From Acidimicrobiia bacterium (GTDB lineage: Bacteria > Actinomycetota > Acidimicrobiia > Acidimicrobiales > Poriferisodalaceae), in the NCBI GenBank assembly GCA_022826045.1, contig JAJDVQ010000057.1, positions 1-49,331 of the forward strand: a DNA stretch of 49,331 nucleotides, given 5' to 3'. Below the pieces are notes generated by a model that was not told where the DNA came from, made no database searches, and worked only from the letters and a program-made list of their open reading frames with translations. Both the position numbers and the translations under genes were made by a program. Position 1 is the stretch's first letter; the number at the start of each line of letters is the position of its first letter. This document shows positions 17,830 to 29,656 of this stretch, piece after piece.

Positions 17830-17843
17830 CGAACTTGTGTTTG
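17830..17843 (+). promoter_or_regulatory. LexA (SOS) box upstream of uvrA
   Basis: CGAACTTGTGTTTG matches the Gram-positive SOS consensus CGAAC-RNRY-GTTYG at 13 of 14 positions. It lies 29 nt upstream of the proposed uvrA -10, where a bound repressor would cover or flank the -35 region. uvrA is a classic LexA target. Confidence 0.65.
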
Positions 17844-17871
17844 TGTCCGGGATGCGGCAGAGGGGCACAGG

Positions 17872-17877
17872 TAGGCT
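17872..17877 (+). promoter_or_regulatory. Leaderless-type -10 of uvrA
   Basis: TAGGCT 7 nt before the ATG at 17885, with no Shine-Dalgarno between them. It has the same geometry as the uvrB and uvrC elements and lies downstream of the LexA-like box. Confidence 0.6.
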
Positions 17878-17884
17878 CGCCCCG

Positions 17885-20743
<2,859 letters not shown>

Positions 20744-20766
20744 GCGACGCAGCGCCCCGTTGCCGA

Positions 20767-23082
20767 TCAGCTCGCCGACGTCGGTTCGGGGGTCTCGATC
20801 GGCTCGACAGGTGCCGCGCGTTCGAGCGGCAGCTCCACCGTGAACTCGGTGTATTCGCCGGGCTCGCTGTCGACCGAGATCTGACCGCCGTGGCCTCGCA
20901 CGATGTCGTTCGACATCGCCAGCCCCAGGCCCGTGCCCTCGTTGGTGGGCTTGGTGGTGAAGAACGGCTCGAAGATCCGCTGGACCACATCCGGCGGGAT
21001 GCCCGTGCCATTGTCGCGGACCTTGATCACCGCCGACTCCTCGGTGCGCTGGGTGCTCAGCCAGATCGTCGGGAAGTAGGGCGTGTCGTCGCCGTCGCCC
21101 GTCGTGATCATCTTGCCCGGCTCGCCGCCGAGGTCTCGCCATCGTTCGTTCGCCGCGTAGCCGGCATTGGTGACCAGGTTCAAGAACACGCGGCCCATGT
21201 CCTGGGGGATGACCTCCAGCTCGCCCACGTCGGGGTCGAAGTCGCGCTCGATGGTCACGTTGAAGTCGGCATCCTGCGCCCGGGCGCTGTGGTACGAGAG
21301 CATGGCGTGCTCTTCGAGCAGGGCGTTGATCTCCACGGGACGTGACTCGCCGCCGCCCCGGCCCATCATCAGCATGCTCTCCACGATGCGGTTGGCCCGG
21401 TCGCCGTGCCCGCGGATGCGGGTCAGGTTCTCCTTGAGGTCACTGGTGATCTCGCTGATGTAGTCGGCCTGGTCGTCGGGCGGCTCGGGATCCGCGATCG
21501 CTTCGAGCAGTTCTTCGAGCAGCTCGTCTGACGACTCGGCGAAGTTCTTGACGAAGTTCAGCGGGTTGCGGATCTCGTGGGCGACACCGGCGGTCACCTC
21601 GCCCAGGGCCGCCAGCTTCTCGTTCGCCACGATCTGGTCTTGTGCGCGGTCGAGGTCGGCGAGCGTCTGGGACAGCTGCTCGTTGCGCTCGCTGAGCTGG
21701 CCGGCGAGCTCTTCGACGAGGTTGAGCCGCTGCACCTCGAGCGCCGCCTGGCGGAACTGCTCGAGCGCATCCGCCATCTCGGCCACTTCGTCCCTGCCCC
21801 CGGTCTCGACGGGTGTCTCCAGATCGCCGCCGGCCAAGGCCCGCATGCGGTCCGACAGCCCGGCGACGCGGCGCAGGATCCGCTTGCCGACAAACAGCCA
21901 GCTGAACAGCAGCGCCCCCACGATGCCGACAACGCTGATCACCACCAGCAGCAGCCGGCCGGTGCTGATCGCCTGCGCCGAGGCCGCGGTGGTGGCGTCC
22001 ACGTCGGCTTGCACCGCGCCGACGAGCGATTCGATCTCACCGACCAGTGCCACTCCCAAGTCCTGGTTCTCGGCGAGCAGCCGGCGCTGGGACTCCTCGA
22101 TCTGCAGACGCCGCTGTGTGACGTCAAAGACGCTGCCGTCGCTGAGTCCGAGCGCGATCAGCCGGTCGACCGCAGCTTGGAATTCGGGGCCGGCTGCATC
22201 GTCCAGCCCGGCCAGGTTGATCTCGATGCGGTCCCTGGCCGATTCGAAGCTTTCCCGCAGCGGTTCGATCAGCGCCGAATCCGAGGCGCTGAATGCGCCC
22301 GTCAGCAAGGCGTCGGCCTGCGACACATCACCGCTCAATGCCGACCAGCGCCGGTACAGCAGCACCTCATCGTCGGACCTGTGGATGGACGGAGGCGCCG
22401 GGGGCGTCCACAGGTGCCGCCGTCCCTGGACGAGAAAGAAGAGCTGGTCGTCGAGTGCAGGCACGATCCCGCGCTCCAGCTCGCGCACTGCGGCATCCAC
22501 GTCGGCCCTGAGCTCATCGGCCTCGAGGCCCAGTGCAAAGTACTCGGGCATCTCGGACTCGATGGCGGCGATGTTGGAATTGAGCTGCGCTGCGTAGCCG
22601 CGCAGCTCGCCGAGCCACATCGAGCCAGTGCCGCGATTCCACAGCAGATCCAGCTGGACTTCGAACTCTGACCGCGCGGCTGCGATGCCCTCGACGACGT
22701 CGGCGAAGTCCTCAGGGGTGGAGGACACGAGTGCGGGCCCGCCGGCCACAAGACGGTTGCTGGACTCGGCGACCCCGAATGCAGCGTCGAGTTCGGGAAT
22801 TGCGCCTTGGGCGACTTCCTGCTCGGCCTCGCCGACCCGGGTGAACGAGATCCACGCGATCACGCTCCCGGCCAGCACCAGCAGCAGTGGCACGGCGATG
22901 CCCGCATACATCTGCGTCGAGATCCGCAGATGCAGCGACGGCTTGCGGTGCTTGAACCCGCCGCTACTGGGGGTGGCGTCGCCCCCGGGCGCACTCTCCA
23001 TCGATTCGCCGTTCTCGGCGGCCGGTTCGACTGCGCCGTCGCTGCCCGGCGGCGCCTCTTCGGTGGACGCTGTATCGGTCAT
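20767..23082 (-). CDS. TorS-like membrane sensor histidine kinase
   Basis: A 771-residue sensor. After an acidic cytosolic tail come TM1 (~60-80), a ~295-residue largely helical periplasmic domain, TM2 (~376-398), HAMP (~398-450), a coiled coil, the dimerisation/phosphoacceptor domain with His502 in [16 protein letters not shown], and the ATPase domain with [21 protein letters not shown] and [13 protein letters not shown]. The periplasmic domain resembles the helical TorS-type sensor that docks a periplasmic binding protein. The start codon overlaps the stop of the binding-protein gene (ATGA), so the two are co-translated, which supports binding-protein-dependent sensing. No receiver is fused; the receiver-PP2C protein of the same operon is the obvious partner. 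Confidence 0.88.
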   Translation of the reverse strand: MTDTASTEEAPPGSDGAVEPAAENGESMESAPGGDATPSSGGFKHRKPSLHLRISTQMYAGIAVPLLLVLAGSVIAWISFTRVGEAEQEVAQGAIPELDAAFGVAESSNRLVAGGPALVSSTPEDFADVVEGIAAARSEFEVQLDLLWNRGTGSMWLGELRGYAAQLNSNIAAIESEMPEYFALGLEADELRADVDAAVRELERGIVPALDDQLFFLVQGRRHLWTPPAPPSIHRSDDEVLLYRRWSALSGDVSQADALLTGAFSASDSALIEPLRESFESARDRIEINLAGLDDAAGPEFQAAVDRLIALGLSDGSVFDVTQRRLQIEESQRRLLAENQDLGVALVGEIESLVGAVQADVDATTAASAQAISTGRLLLVVISVVGIVGALLFSWLFVGKRILRRVAGLSDRMRALAGGDLETPVETGGRDEVAEMADALEQFRQAALEVQRLNLVEELAGQLSERNEQLSQTLADLDRAQDQIVANEKLAALGEVTAGVAHEIRNPLNFVKNFAESSDELLEELLEAIADPEPPDDQADYISEITSDLKENLTRIRGHGDRANRIVESMLMMGRGGGESRPVEINALLEEHAMLSYHSARAQDADFNVTIERDFDPDVGELEVIPQDMGRVFLNLVTNAGYAANERWRDLGGEPGKMITTGDGDDTPYFPTIWLSTQRTEESAVIKVRDNGTGIPPDVVQRIFEPFFTTKPTNEGTGLGLAMSNDIVRGHGGQISVDSEPGEYTEFTVELPLERAAPVEPIETPEPTSAS

Positions 23083-24425
23083 GGATCTGTGCTCGTCAGC
23101 GTGTCAAGGGGGCGGTAGGCGCCGTCGGATCCGATCCGGGTGACGAAGACAGCGTCAGAGCCTTGGTTGTCCTCGGTGATGCTCGCGCCGTCGCCGAAGC
23201 TCAGCACGAAACCGTCCACGTCGAGATCGTCGGCTCCCAAGATGGAGTCCAAGAAGCACTGGCGCGTCACCGATGCGCCGCATTGCTCCAGTCCGGCGAT
23301 GGCGAGCCGGCCTGCGATGTAGCCCTCCAGCGAAACGAAGCCGGGAACCGGGTCGGGATCCACATGATCGAAGTCGGCGTGCATGCTTCCCAGGTGCTCC
23401 AGGGCGGCCCGGTAGGCCGCGACGACGGGCGTGGAGTCGTCGAACGGGAACGGCACGACCTGGGTGACGAGGACGCCCTCGCCGACTGCGCCCAGTTGGT
23501 TGGCAAGCGCATTCGCGCCGACGAACGACAGTGTGATGAAGACCGGGTCGAAGCCGGTGTTGCGCGACCAGGAGATGAAGGTGCCGACGGGCTCGTACGC
23601 GCCGACCATGATCACGGCCTCGGGATTTCCGGCCTTCAGATCCAGCAGCGCTGTCTTGATGGCTGTGGTGTTGCGTGGGTAGAAGCCGATCGCGACGGGT
23701 TCCATGCCGCGCCGTTCGAGTGCGGCAAGTGCGCCGAAGTACCCGGCACGGCCGAACGAATCGTCTTGGAAGAGCACGGCGATGCGCTCGATGCCCAAGT
23801 CGACGGTCAGGCGTTCCACCATCTCTTCGGTCTCTTGAGCATAAGAGGCACGAAGGTTGACGATGTTGGTCCAGTCGTCGTTGCGCAGAAACCCGGCGCC
23901 CGTGAACGGCGCCACGTAGGGAATGTCGGCGGCGGCCGCCACGGGGGTTGCGGAGCGGGATGTCGGTGTTCCCACGGCGCCGATCAGGGCAAACACTTCG
24001 TCGCTGTCAATGAGCTCTGCTGTGTTGGCAATGGCGGCTTCGGGCTCGTATGAGTCGTCGAGGGATCTCAGCTCGAGCAGCCGCCCGTTGATGCCCCCGG
24101 CCCGGTTGGCCTCTTCGAAAGCTGCCAGGATCCCCAAGCGCATGCCGACGCCGAGTTCCGCGGCGGGACCGCTCAGTGCAGCGGATTGCCCGAACACCAC
24201 GCGATCGCCGTATACGCCGGTCTCGGTGCTGCCCCCCTGAGGCACGGTCGGCGCTGCCGGTGCGGCGAAGTCGCCGCCGCCGCTGCCGCCGATCGAGTCC
24301 GTGCTCGACCCGCTGCATGCGGCTGCCGCCACGGCAAGCGCTACCGTGAGCACCGCAGTCGAAATGCCGACGCGCCGTCTGGACGGCAGGCGCAGGCGCA
24401 GGCGCTGTCGAGAGCCGTCAGGCAC
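23079..24425 (-). CDS. Periplasmic branched-chain-amino-acid-type binding lipoprotein, probable co-sensor
   Basis: A 448-residue type I periplasmic binding protein of the Leu/Ile/Val (ANF-receptor) family. A lipoprotein signal ends in VALAVAAAACSG, with lipid on that Cys. The mature domain begins VVFGQSAALSGPAAELG and includes VFALIGAVGTPTSRSATPVA and IAVLFQDDSFGRAGY, the usual hinge and ligand-pocket regions. The GTG at 24425 overlaps the previous stop by 8 nt. There are no ABC permease or ATPase genes nearby, and its stop overlaps the histidine kinase start. I infer that it is a sensor subunit, as TorT is for TorS, rather than a transporter component. The ligand is unknown. Confidence 0.85.
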   Translation of the reverse strand: MPDGSRQRLRLRLPSRRRVGISTAVLTVALAVAAAACSGSSTDSIGGSGGGDFAAPAAPTVPQGGSTETGVYGDRVVFGQSAALSGPAAELGVGMRLGILAAFEEANRAGGINGRLLELRSLDDSYEPEAAIANTAELIDSDEVFALIGAVGTPTSRSATPVAAAADIPYVAPFTGAGFLRNDDWTNIVNLRASYAQETEEMVERLTVDLGIERIAVLFQDDSFGRAGYFGALAALERRGMEPVAIGFYPRNTTAIKTALLDLKAGNPEAVIMVGAYEPVGTFISWSRNTGFDPVFITLSFVGANALANQLGAVGEGVLVTQVVPFPFDDSTPVVAAYRAALEHLGSMHADFDHVDPDPVPGFVSLEGYIAGRLAIAGLEQCGASVTRQCFLDSILGADDLDVDGFVLSFGDGASITEDNQGSDAVFVTRIGSDGAYRPLDTLTSTDP

Positions 24426-24846
24426 CAGCCCGAGCGACCAGCGTGAGGTGATTCTTGCCGTCGGCGTGCTTGTACCCCAGGTCTTCTGCCATGGTGCGCA
24501 CCAAGTGCAGACCGAGGCCGCCTATCGACCGCTCTTGGAGCGGCAGTTCGGTGTCCGGCGAGGGCTTGTCGTTGAGCGGGTCGAATGCGGCGCCGTCGTC
24601 CACCACGGTGATCGTGACCGAGTTCACGCCGCTCTCCAGCGTGATCTCGATGTCGCTGAGACCGCTCGTGCGACCATGGGTCAGCGTGTTGAGGATGAGC
24701 TCCTCCAAGATGAGATTCGACCGCAGCACGAGATCGGGCGCCCAGTCATCGAGTTCGGCCATCTCCTCGACGAACGCCACGATGCGCGGCAGTGCCTCGG
24801 CGGCGGCCGCGCCCGGCACCGGATTGATGTTCAGCGAACGTCGCAT
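24418..24846 (-). CDS. RsbW-like serine kinase / anti-sigma factor
   Basis: A 142-residue GHKL ATPase of the partner-switching type. The N box is EELILNTLTHG (Asn53), the G1 box VDDGAAFDP and the G2 box GGLGLHLVRTMAEDL. Such proteins phosphorylate a STAS antagonist and sequester a sigma factor or another target. The ATG at 24846 has GGAG upstream, and an earlier ATG at 24879 is possible. Its stop overlaps the binding-protein start. The matching STAS protein and PP2C phosphatase are upstream in the operon; no sigma factor gene is present in the window. Confidence 0.87.
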   Translation of the reverse strand: MRRSLNINPVPGAAAAEALPRIVAFVEEMAELDDWAPDLVLRSNLILEELILNTLTHGRTSGLSDIEITLESGVNSVTITVVDDGAAFDPLNDKPSPDTELPLQERSIGGLGLHLVRTMAEDLGYKHADGKNHLTLVARAGA

Positions 24847-24934
24847 GTACGGCGCTCCGTGGTGAGGGCTCGACGGCACGATGCGGCGTCGAGCAGCTGA
24901 TCAGTCAGAACCTCGACGATACGAAGTCCATGCC

Positions 24935-26110
24935 TCATGGCGCGGCATTCCGGTGCAGGGCCAAACAGGTGATGTCATCTGAGGCGGGGGCCTCCCCGGC
25001 GAACTCGTGAACGGCATCGAAGACGGCGGTCATTGCTTCGTCGGCGCTCTTTGGCGCATTGCCCTCGAAGAGATGGAGAAGCCGGGCCGTGCCGAATTCC
25101 TCATGTTCGACGTTCATGGCCTCGCTGACGCCGTCGGTGTAGAGCAGCAGCGTCTCGCCGGGTGCGAGCGTGAACGTGTGCTCCTTCAGGTTGGCGCCGA
25201 ACATCTCCTCAGGCGCTACGCCCAACGCGATGCCTCCCATGGCGGGCAGTTGCTCGGCGCTGCCGTCGCCGCGGATGACGACTGGCGGGTCGTGGCCGGC
25301 ACTCGAATAGGTCACTTCGCCGTTGTGGGGGTTGTAGACCGACATGATGACGGTGACGAACATGAGCGTCGGGTTGTCGGCCTGCAAGACCCGGTTTGCC
25401 TCGATGAGGGCCTCGCGGGGAGAGCCAGTGCCGATCGCCGCGCCCTTGAGCGCAGTCCGGCTCGACATCATGAACAGTGCCGCCGGAATGCCCTTGTCCG
25501 ATACGTCTGCGACGGTCGCGAACATCCGATCGTCGGGAACGCCGACATAGTCGTAGAAGTCACCGCCTACATTGCGCGCCGGCACCATGTTGGCGTTGAT
25601 CTCGTACTTCGCCGTTGCCGGGAAATCCGACGGCAGGATCGACTGCTGGACGTTGGTGGCGATGTCGAGCTCGTTCTGGAGCGTGACCAGCTTGTCCCGC
25701 GAGGCTGTCGCCTCCCGCCACTGCCGGAGATGTTCGACGGTGCGGTCGATCGTGATCTGCAGATCGTCGAAATCGACCGGCTTGGTGACGAAGTCGAACG
25801 CACCGCGGTTCATCGCCGTGCGGATGTTGCCCATGTCGCCGTACGCCGAGATGATCACCGCTCGCAAGTCCTGATCCAGCGAGCTGAGCTGCGACAGCAG
25901 CGTGAGACCGTCCATCTGGGGCATGTTGATGTCAGACAGGACCAAGTCGATCGTGTCGTCAGCACGCAGCTTCTCGAGTGCCTCCAAGCCGTTGCCGGCG
26001 AACTCGAACTGGTACTTGCCGCCGCGGATCTCACGTCTCATCCGCTGCAGGACGAGCGGCTCGAGGTCGGGCTCGTCGTCGACGACGAGGATGCGCCAAG
26101 GTTCGGACAT
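24935..26110 (-). CDS. Response regulator with PP2C (SpoIIE/RsbU-type) phosphatase output
   Basis: A 391-residue protein. The receiver domain occupies ~1-125, with the acidic pair in VVDDEPDLE, Asp60 in LVLSDINMPQMDG, and Lys in DFVTKPVDF. A coiled linker (LVTLQNELDIATNVQQSILP) leads to a PP2C domain from ~165. Metal-binding motifs are GGDFYDYV, ATVADVSDKGIPAAL and LLLYTDGVSEAMN. The expected job is phosphorylation-controlled dephosphorylation of the STAS protein encoded 8 bp upstream. It is the likely target of the TorS-like kinase of the same operon. Confidence 0.92.
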   Translation of the reverse strand: MSEPWRILVVDDEPDLEPLVLQRMRREIRGGKYQFEFAGNGLEALEKLRADDTIDLVLSDINMPQMDGLTLLSQLSSLDQDLRAVIISAYGDMGNIRTAMNRGAFDFVTKPVDFDDLQITIDRTVEHLRQWREATASRDKLVTLQNELDIATNVQQSILPSDFPATAKYEINANMVPARNVGGDFYDYVGVPDDRMFATVADVSDKGIPAALFMMSSRTALKGAAIGTGSPREALIEANRVLQADNPTLMFVTVIMSVYNPHNGEVTYSSAGHDPPVVIRGDGSAEQLPAMGGIALGVAPEEMFGANLKEHTFTLAPGETLLLYTDGVSEAMNVEHEEFGTARLLHLFEGNAPKSADEAMTAVFDAVHEFAGEAPASDDITCLALHRNAAP

Positions 26111-26118
26111 CGGGGCGG

Positions 26119-26454
26119 CTAGGCCAGTTGCGCCTTCGCCTCGTCGAGCGTCCCGTACACCGTGATGATCTGATTGAAACCGCTGATGCGGAACACTTCG
26201 TCGACCGATGCGGCAAGGGAGCAGACGGCGAAGGGTGTCGAGCTGCCGCCGAGGCGCTGGGCGACCAGCAGCAAGACGCGCAGCCCGGCGCTGCTGATGT
26301 AATCGATCCCGCCCATGTCGAGGATGACACGGCTGTCGTCGTCAGCTATGGCTGCGGCGAGCGCTTCGTGGAAGTCGGCGGAATTTGATCCATCAACCCG
26401 GCCCGCGGGACTGATGACGTTGGTGCCTGAGTCCCGCTCCTGTGCGAGTTCCAT
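26119..26454 (-). CDS. STAS-domain anti-sigma factor antagonist
   Basis: A 111-residue single STAS domain. The phosphorylation site region is DYISSAGLRVLLL (Ser54/55). When unphosphorylated it should bind the RsbW-like kinase and release that kinase's target; the PP2C protein resets it. The start at 26454 is supported by AGGAGG nine nt upstream. It is the first gene of the five-gene leftward operon and divergent from uvrC across 176 bp that must hold both promoters. Confidence 0.93.
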   Translation of the reverse strand: MELAQERDSGTNVISPAGRVDGSNSADFHEALAAAIADDDSRVILDMGGIDYISSAGLRVLLLVAQRLGGSSTPFAVCSLAASVDEVFRISGFNQIITVYGTLDEAKAQLA

Positions 26455-26618
26455 ATTGTGCAGCCTCCTGCGCAGCTACGAGATGCGGACTGACCGCATC
26501 ATGCCGATCCCGAGGCATGCCAGAACGGGCAGCTCAAGATCAGACCTTTCGACGACGAAACTTACTACACGCCCTCGCCGTATCCACCTACCAGGCCCAC
26601 CTATCGAGTTCAGCTCCT

Positions 26619-26624
26619 TAGCCT
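26619..26624 (+). promoter_or_regulatory. Leaderless-type -10 of uvrC
   Basis: TAGCCT 6 nt before the GTG at 26631. Same geometry as uvrA and uvrB, and it decides the uvrC start. Confidence 0.6.
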
Positions 26625-26630
26625 GCGAGT

Positions 26631-28505
26631 GTGGGCCTGCGTCCTGAGGGGGGATCGGTACCGGATGCACCGGGGAGCTACCAGTTCCTGGACTCGGACG
26701 GCCGCATCATCTATGTGGGCAAGGCCAAGAGCCTGAGGTCTCGCCTGAACAGCTATTTCGGCGACCCCGCTGGGCTGCACCATCGAACCGCCCAGATGAT
26801 GGCCACAGCCGCCTCGGTCGAGTGGATCGAAGTGTCCACCGAGGTCGAAGCGCTGATGCTCGAATACAGCCTCATACAGCGGCATCAACCCAGGTTCAAT
26901 GTTCGGCTGCGTGACGACAAGTCGTACCCGTTCTTGGCCGTGACGCTCGCAGACGAATGGCCGCGGGCGATGGTGATACGGGGGCGGCGCAAGCGCGGCA
27001 ACCGGTACTTCGGGCCTTACGGGCATGCCTATGCGATCCGCGAGACGCTCGACCTGCTGCTGCGCACCTTTCCGATCCGAACTTGCAGCGACAGCAAGCT
27101 CGCGACGCACGAGCGGCTCGGCCGACCGTGCCTGCTGTACCACATCGAGCAGTGCGCGGGCCCGTGCGTGGGCAAGATCAGCCGGGACGACTACGACCGC
27201 CTGGTGCGCGAGATGGTGCGATTCCTCGAAGGCCATACCGACGAGGTGGTGAGCGATCTCACCCAGCGCATGGCCGATGCGTCGACCGAGCTCGAGTTCG
27301 AGCTGGCAGCCCGGCTGCGCGACCGGCTCGCCAGCGTCAAGCGGGCGATCGAGAAACAGCAGATCGCCGGAACTCGCAACGAGGACTTCGACGTCATCGG
27401 CATCGGCGACGACGAGCTCGAAGCCGCCGTGCAGCTGTTCTTCGTGCGCAAGGGTCGGGTGATGGGCCAGCGAGGCTTCGTAGTGGACAAGGTGGAGGAG
27501 CTGGACGGGCCGCAGCTCGTCGCCCGTGTGCTCTCGGGGCTGTACCACGACGAGAATCCGCTGGGCTGGCCCAAGGTGGTGCTCGTGCCGACGCTCCCGC
27601 CGGAGGTAGGGGTGTACGAGGAATGGCTGAGCTCTCAGCGGGGCTCGCATGTGACGCTGCGGGTCCCCCAGCGCGGCGACAAACGGGCGCTGATGGAGAC
27701 CGCGAGCCACAACGCACGGGAATCGCTGGCACGGCATCGACTGCGCCGGGGGGCAGATCACAACAGCCGGGCCCGTGCGCTGAACGAGCTGGCTGAGCAC
27801 CTGGATCTGGCAACGCCGCCGCTGCGCATCGAGTGCTACGACATGAGCCACCTCCAGGGCGCCAGCTACGTCGGCTCGATGGTGGTGCTCGAGGACGGTC
27901 TGCCGCGTCGCAGCGAGTACCGGCACTTCCGGGTCCGCAACGTCGAGGGCAACGACGATTATGCGGCGATGGACGAGGTGCTGCGGCGGCGGCTGCGCAA
28001 CTACCTCGCCGAGCGCGATCTGCCGGCCTCCGAGCAGGGCCGTTTCGCCTACCCGCCCCAGCTGCTGGTGGTGGACGGCGGCAAGGGGCAGTTGGGCGTC
28101 GCAGCGGGCGTGCTGGAAGAGCTGGGGCTGCGCTCGCAGATACCGGTGTGTGCGCTGGCGAAGCAGTTCGAGGAAGTGTTCGTGCCCGGGCGCTCGGACC
28201 CGGTGCGCATTCCCCGGCAGTCCGAAGCGCTGTACCTGCTGCAGCGGGTACGCGACGAGAGTCACCGCTTCGCCGTGTCGTACCACCGCAAGCTGCGCAG
28301 CAAGGCCCTCAAGCGCGGCGTGCTCGAAGGGATAGCGGGCCTGGGGGACAAGCGGCGGGCCCGGCTGGTGCGGGAGTTCGGCAGTGTCAGCGCAGTCAAG
28401 TCGGCGACGCTCGACGATCTGCGAGCACTGAGCTGGCTGCCCGATGCGGTGGCCGAGGCGGTGTTCGCCGCCACCCACCCGGGTGAGGTCGCGACCGGTT
28501 CCTGA
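26631..28505 (+). CDS. uvrC: Excinuclease ABC subunit C
   Basis: A 624-residue dual-incision nuclease. The N-terminal GIY-YIG domain (3' incision) shows VPDAPGSYQFLDSDGRIIYVGKAKSLRSR, and the Cys-containing region is CLLYHIEQCAGPC. The UVR motif that contacts UvrB is DLTQRMADASTELEFELAARLRD. The RNase H-like domain (5' incision) includes IECYDMSHLQG and LLVVDGGKGQL, and a helix-hairpin-helix pair ends the protein. GTG at 26631 is chosen from the TAGCCT element. It is followed by rapZ with a 3-nt gap. Confidence 0.97.
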   Translation: MGLRPEGGSVPDAPGSYQFLDSDGRIIYVGKAKSLRSRLNSYFGDPAGLHHRTAQMMATAASVEWIEVSTEVEALMLEYSLIQRHQPRFNVRLRDDKSYPFLAVTLADEWPRAMVIRGRRKRGNRYFGPYGHAYAIRETLDLLLRTFPIRTCSDSKLATHERLGRPCLLYHIEQCAGPCVGKISRDDYDRLVREMVRFLEGHTDEVVSDLTQRMADASTELEFELAARLRDRLASVKRAIEKQQIAGTRNEDFDVIGIGDDELEAAVQLFFVRKGRVMGQRGFVVDKVEELDGPQLVARVLSGLYHDENPLGWPKVVLVPTLPPEVGVYEEWLSSQRGSHVTLRVPQRGDKRALMETASHNARESLARHRLRRGADHNSRARALNELAEHLDLATPPLRIECYDMSHLQGASYVGSMVVLEDGLPRRSEYRHFRVRNVEGNDDYAAMDEVLRRRLRNYLAERDLPASEQGRFAYPPQLLVVDGGKGQLGVAAGVLEELGLRSQIPVCALAKQFEEVFVPGRSDPVRIPRQSEALYLLQRVRDESHRFAVSYHRKLRSKALKRGVLEGIAGLGDKRRARLVREFGSVSAVKSATLDDLRALSWLPDAVAEAVFAATHPGEVATGS

Positions 28506-28508
28506 GTC

Positions 28509-29459
28509 GTGCGCCTCGCCCGTACCCTCGGTCGCGTGGCTGGGGGGCCAGAATTCGCGATTGTTGCGGGCCTGTCCGGTGCCGGCCGCTCGACGGCTGC
28601 GAACGCGCTCGAAGATCTGGGCTGGTTCGTCATCGACAACCTGCCGCCGCACTTGATCGGCGACGTGGCCGACATGGTTGCTTCGCCCCGAGCGCGGCTG
28701 CGTCGCGTGGCGCTGGTGGCCGGGACCCGGGAGTACCGGGAGGATCTGGTGACCGCGATCGAGCAGCTACGCGAGCGCAACGCCGCCGTGCGTGTCATGT
28801 ATCTCGATGCCCCTACTGAGGTGCTCGTGCGGCGTTACGACGACACACGCCGACGGCACCCGCTGCACACCGGCGATCTGCCGGCCGTGGGCGACGCGGG
28901 GGCCGATGCCGCAGCGCCGAATGCCGAGCCCGTAGCGGATTCAGTCATCGATGCCATCGAGCTGGAGCGCGAGCTGCTGGCCGATGTACGCGACATGGCC
29001 GATGTGGTCATCGACACGGGCGACCTGAACGTCCATGAGCTGCGAGACCGGGTGCACGATGAGTTCGGTGCGACCGGCGACGAGCTCGGCATGCGCACCG
29101 CGGTCATGTCATTCGGCTACAAGCACGGCGTGCCGCGCGATGCCGATCTGGTGTTCGACTGCCGGTTCCTGCCCAACCCGCACTGGGTGCCTGACTTGCG
29201 TCCCTACACCGGTCTGCACCCGGGCGTGCGCGACTGGGTGCTCGGCCAAGGGGCGACCGCGGCGTTCCTCGAGCACCTCATGCCCATGCTCGAATCGTTG
29301 CTGCCGTCCTACCGGTCCGAAGGCAAGTCGTACCTCACGATCGCGCTGGGCTGCACCGGCGGCCGACACCGCAGCGTGGCGATTGCCGAGCAGGTGACCC
29401 GACTGCTCGTCGAGCGGGGCCACGACCTTCACTGCCGCCACCGCGACATCGCCCGATGA
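28509..29459 (+). CDS. rapZ: RNase adapter / nucleotide-binding protein RapZ
   Basis: A 316-residue P-loop protein (YvcJ/RapZ family). The N-terminal Walker A is GLSGAGRSTAANALEDLGW, followed by FVIDNLPP; the C-terminal domain ends in IALGCTGGRHRSVAIAE. In E. coli RapZ controls glucosamine-6-phosphate synthase through RNase E; the actinobacterial role is less clear. A second GTG at 28536 follows TACCCT by 7 nt and would place the P-loop nearer the N-terminus, so it is a real alternative start. Downstream, the usual yvcK and whiA genes are missing and a repeat begins at the stop codon. Confidence 0.93.
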   Translation: MRLARTLGRVAGGPEFAIVAGLSGAGRSTAANALEDLGWFVIDNLPPHLIGDVADMVASPRARLRRVALVAGTREYREDLVTAIEQLRERNAAVRVMYLDAPTEVLVRRYDDTRRRHPLHTGDLPAVGDAGADAAAPNAEPVADSVIDAIELERELLADVRDMADVVIDTGDLNVHELRDRVHDEFGATGDELGMRTAVMSFGYKHGVPRDADLVFDCRFLPNPHWVPDLRPYTGLHPGVRDWVLGQGATAAFLEHLMPMLESLLPSYRSEGKSYLTIALGCTGGRHRSVAIAEQVTRLLVERGHDLHCRHRDIAR

Positions 29460-29555
29460 GGCTGAGCCGAAGGCGAAGCCGTGGCCCGAGCGGCCCGTGA
29501 GCGCAGCGAGCAAGAGCGGGAAGCAACTGGCGGTTCGACGGAAGGTTCGACAGCC
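29458..29555 (+). repeat. Intergenic repeat, copy B
   Basis: Near-identical to copy A at 5314-5409: GAGGCTGAGCCG at the start (overlapping the rapZ stop), GGCCCGAGCGGCCCGTGAGC in the centre, AAGAGCGGGAAGCAACTGG after it, then GACGGAAGGTTC. It occupies half of the 197-bp rapZ-gap gap. The two copies differ mainly by small indels and a few substitutions. Confidence 0.8.
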
Positions 29556-29656
29556 CGTTCGTTCTCTCAGCACCGTTTGCCCGCTAGACAGCTAGCGACA
29601 GATCGAGTCGGGGCTGCCGGCCCGGCGGGCTCGCGTGACGAAGAGGACAGCAGCAG

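Noticed and set aside
26610..28652. 680-codon minus-strand frame opposite uvrC
   Set aside because: It is the antisense shadow of uvrC, with no recognisable domains and His/Arg-rich high-GC composition.
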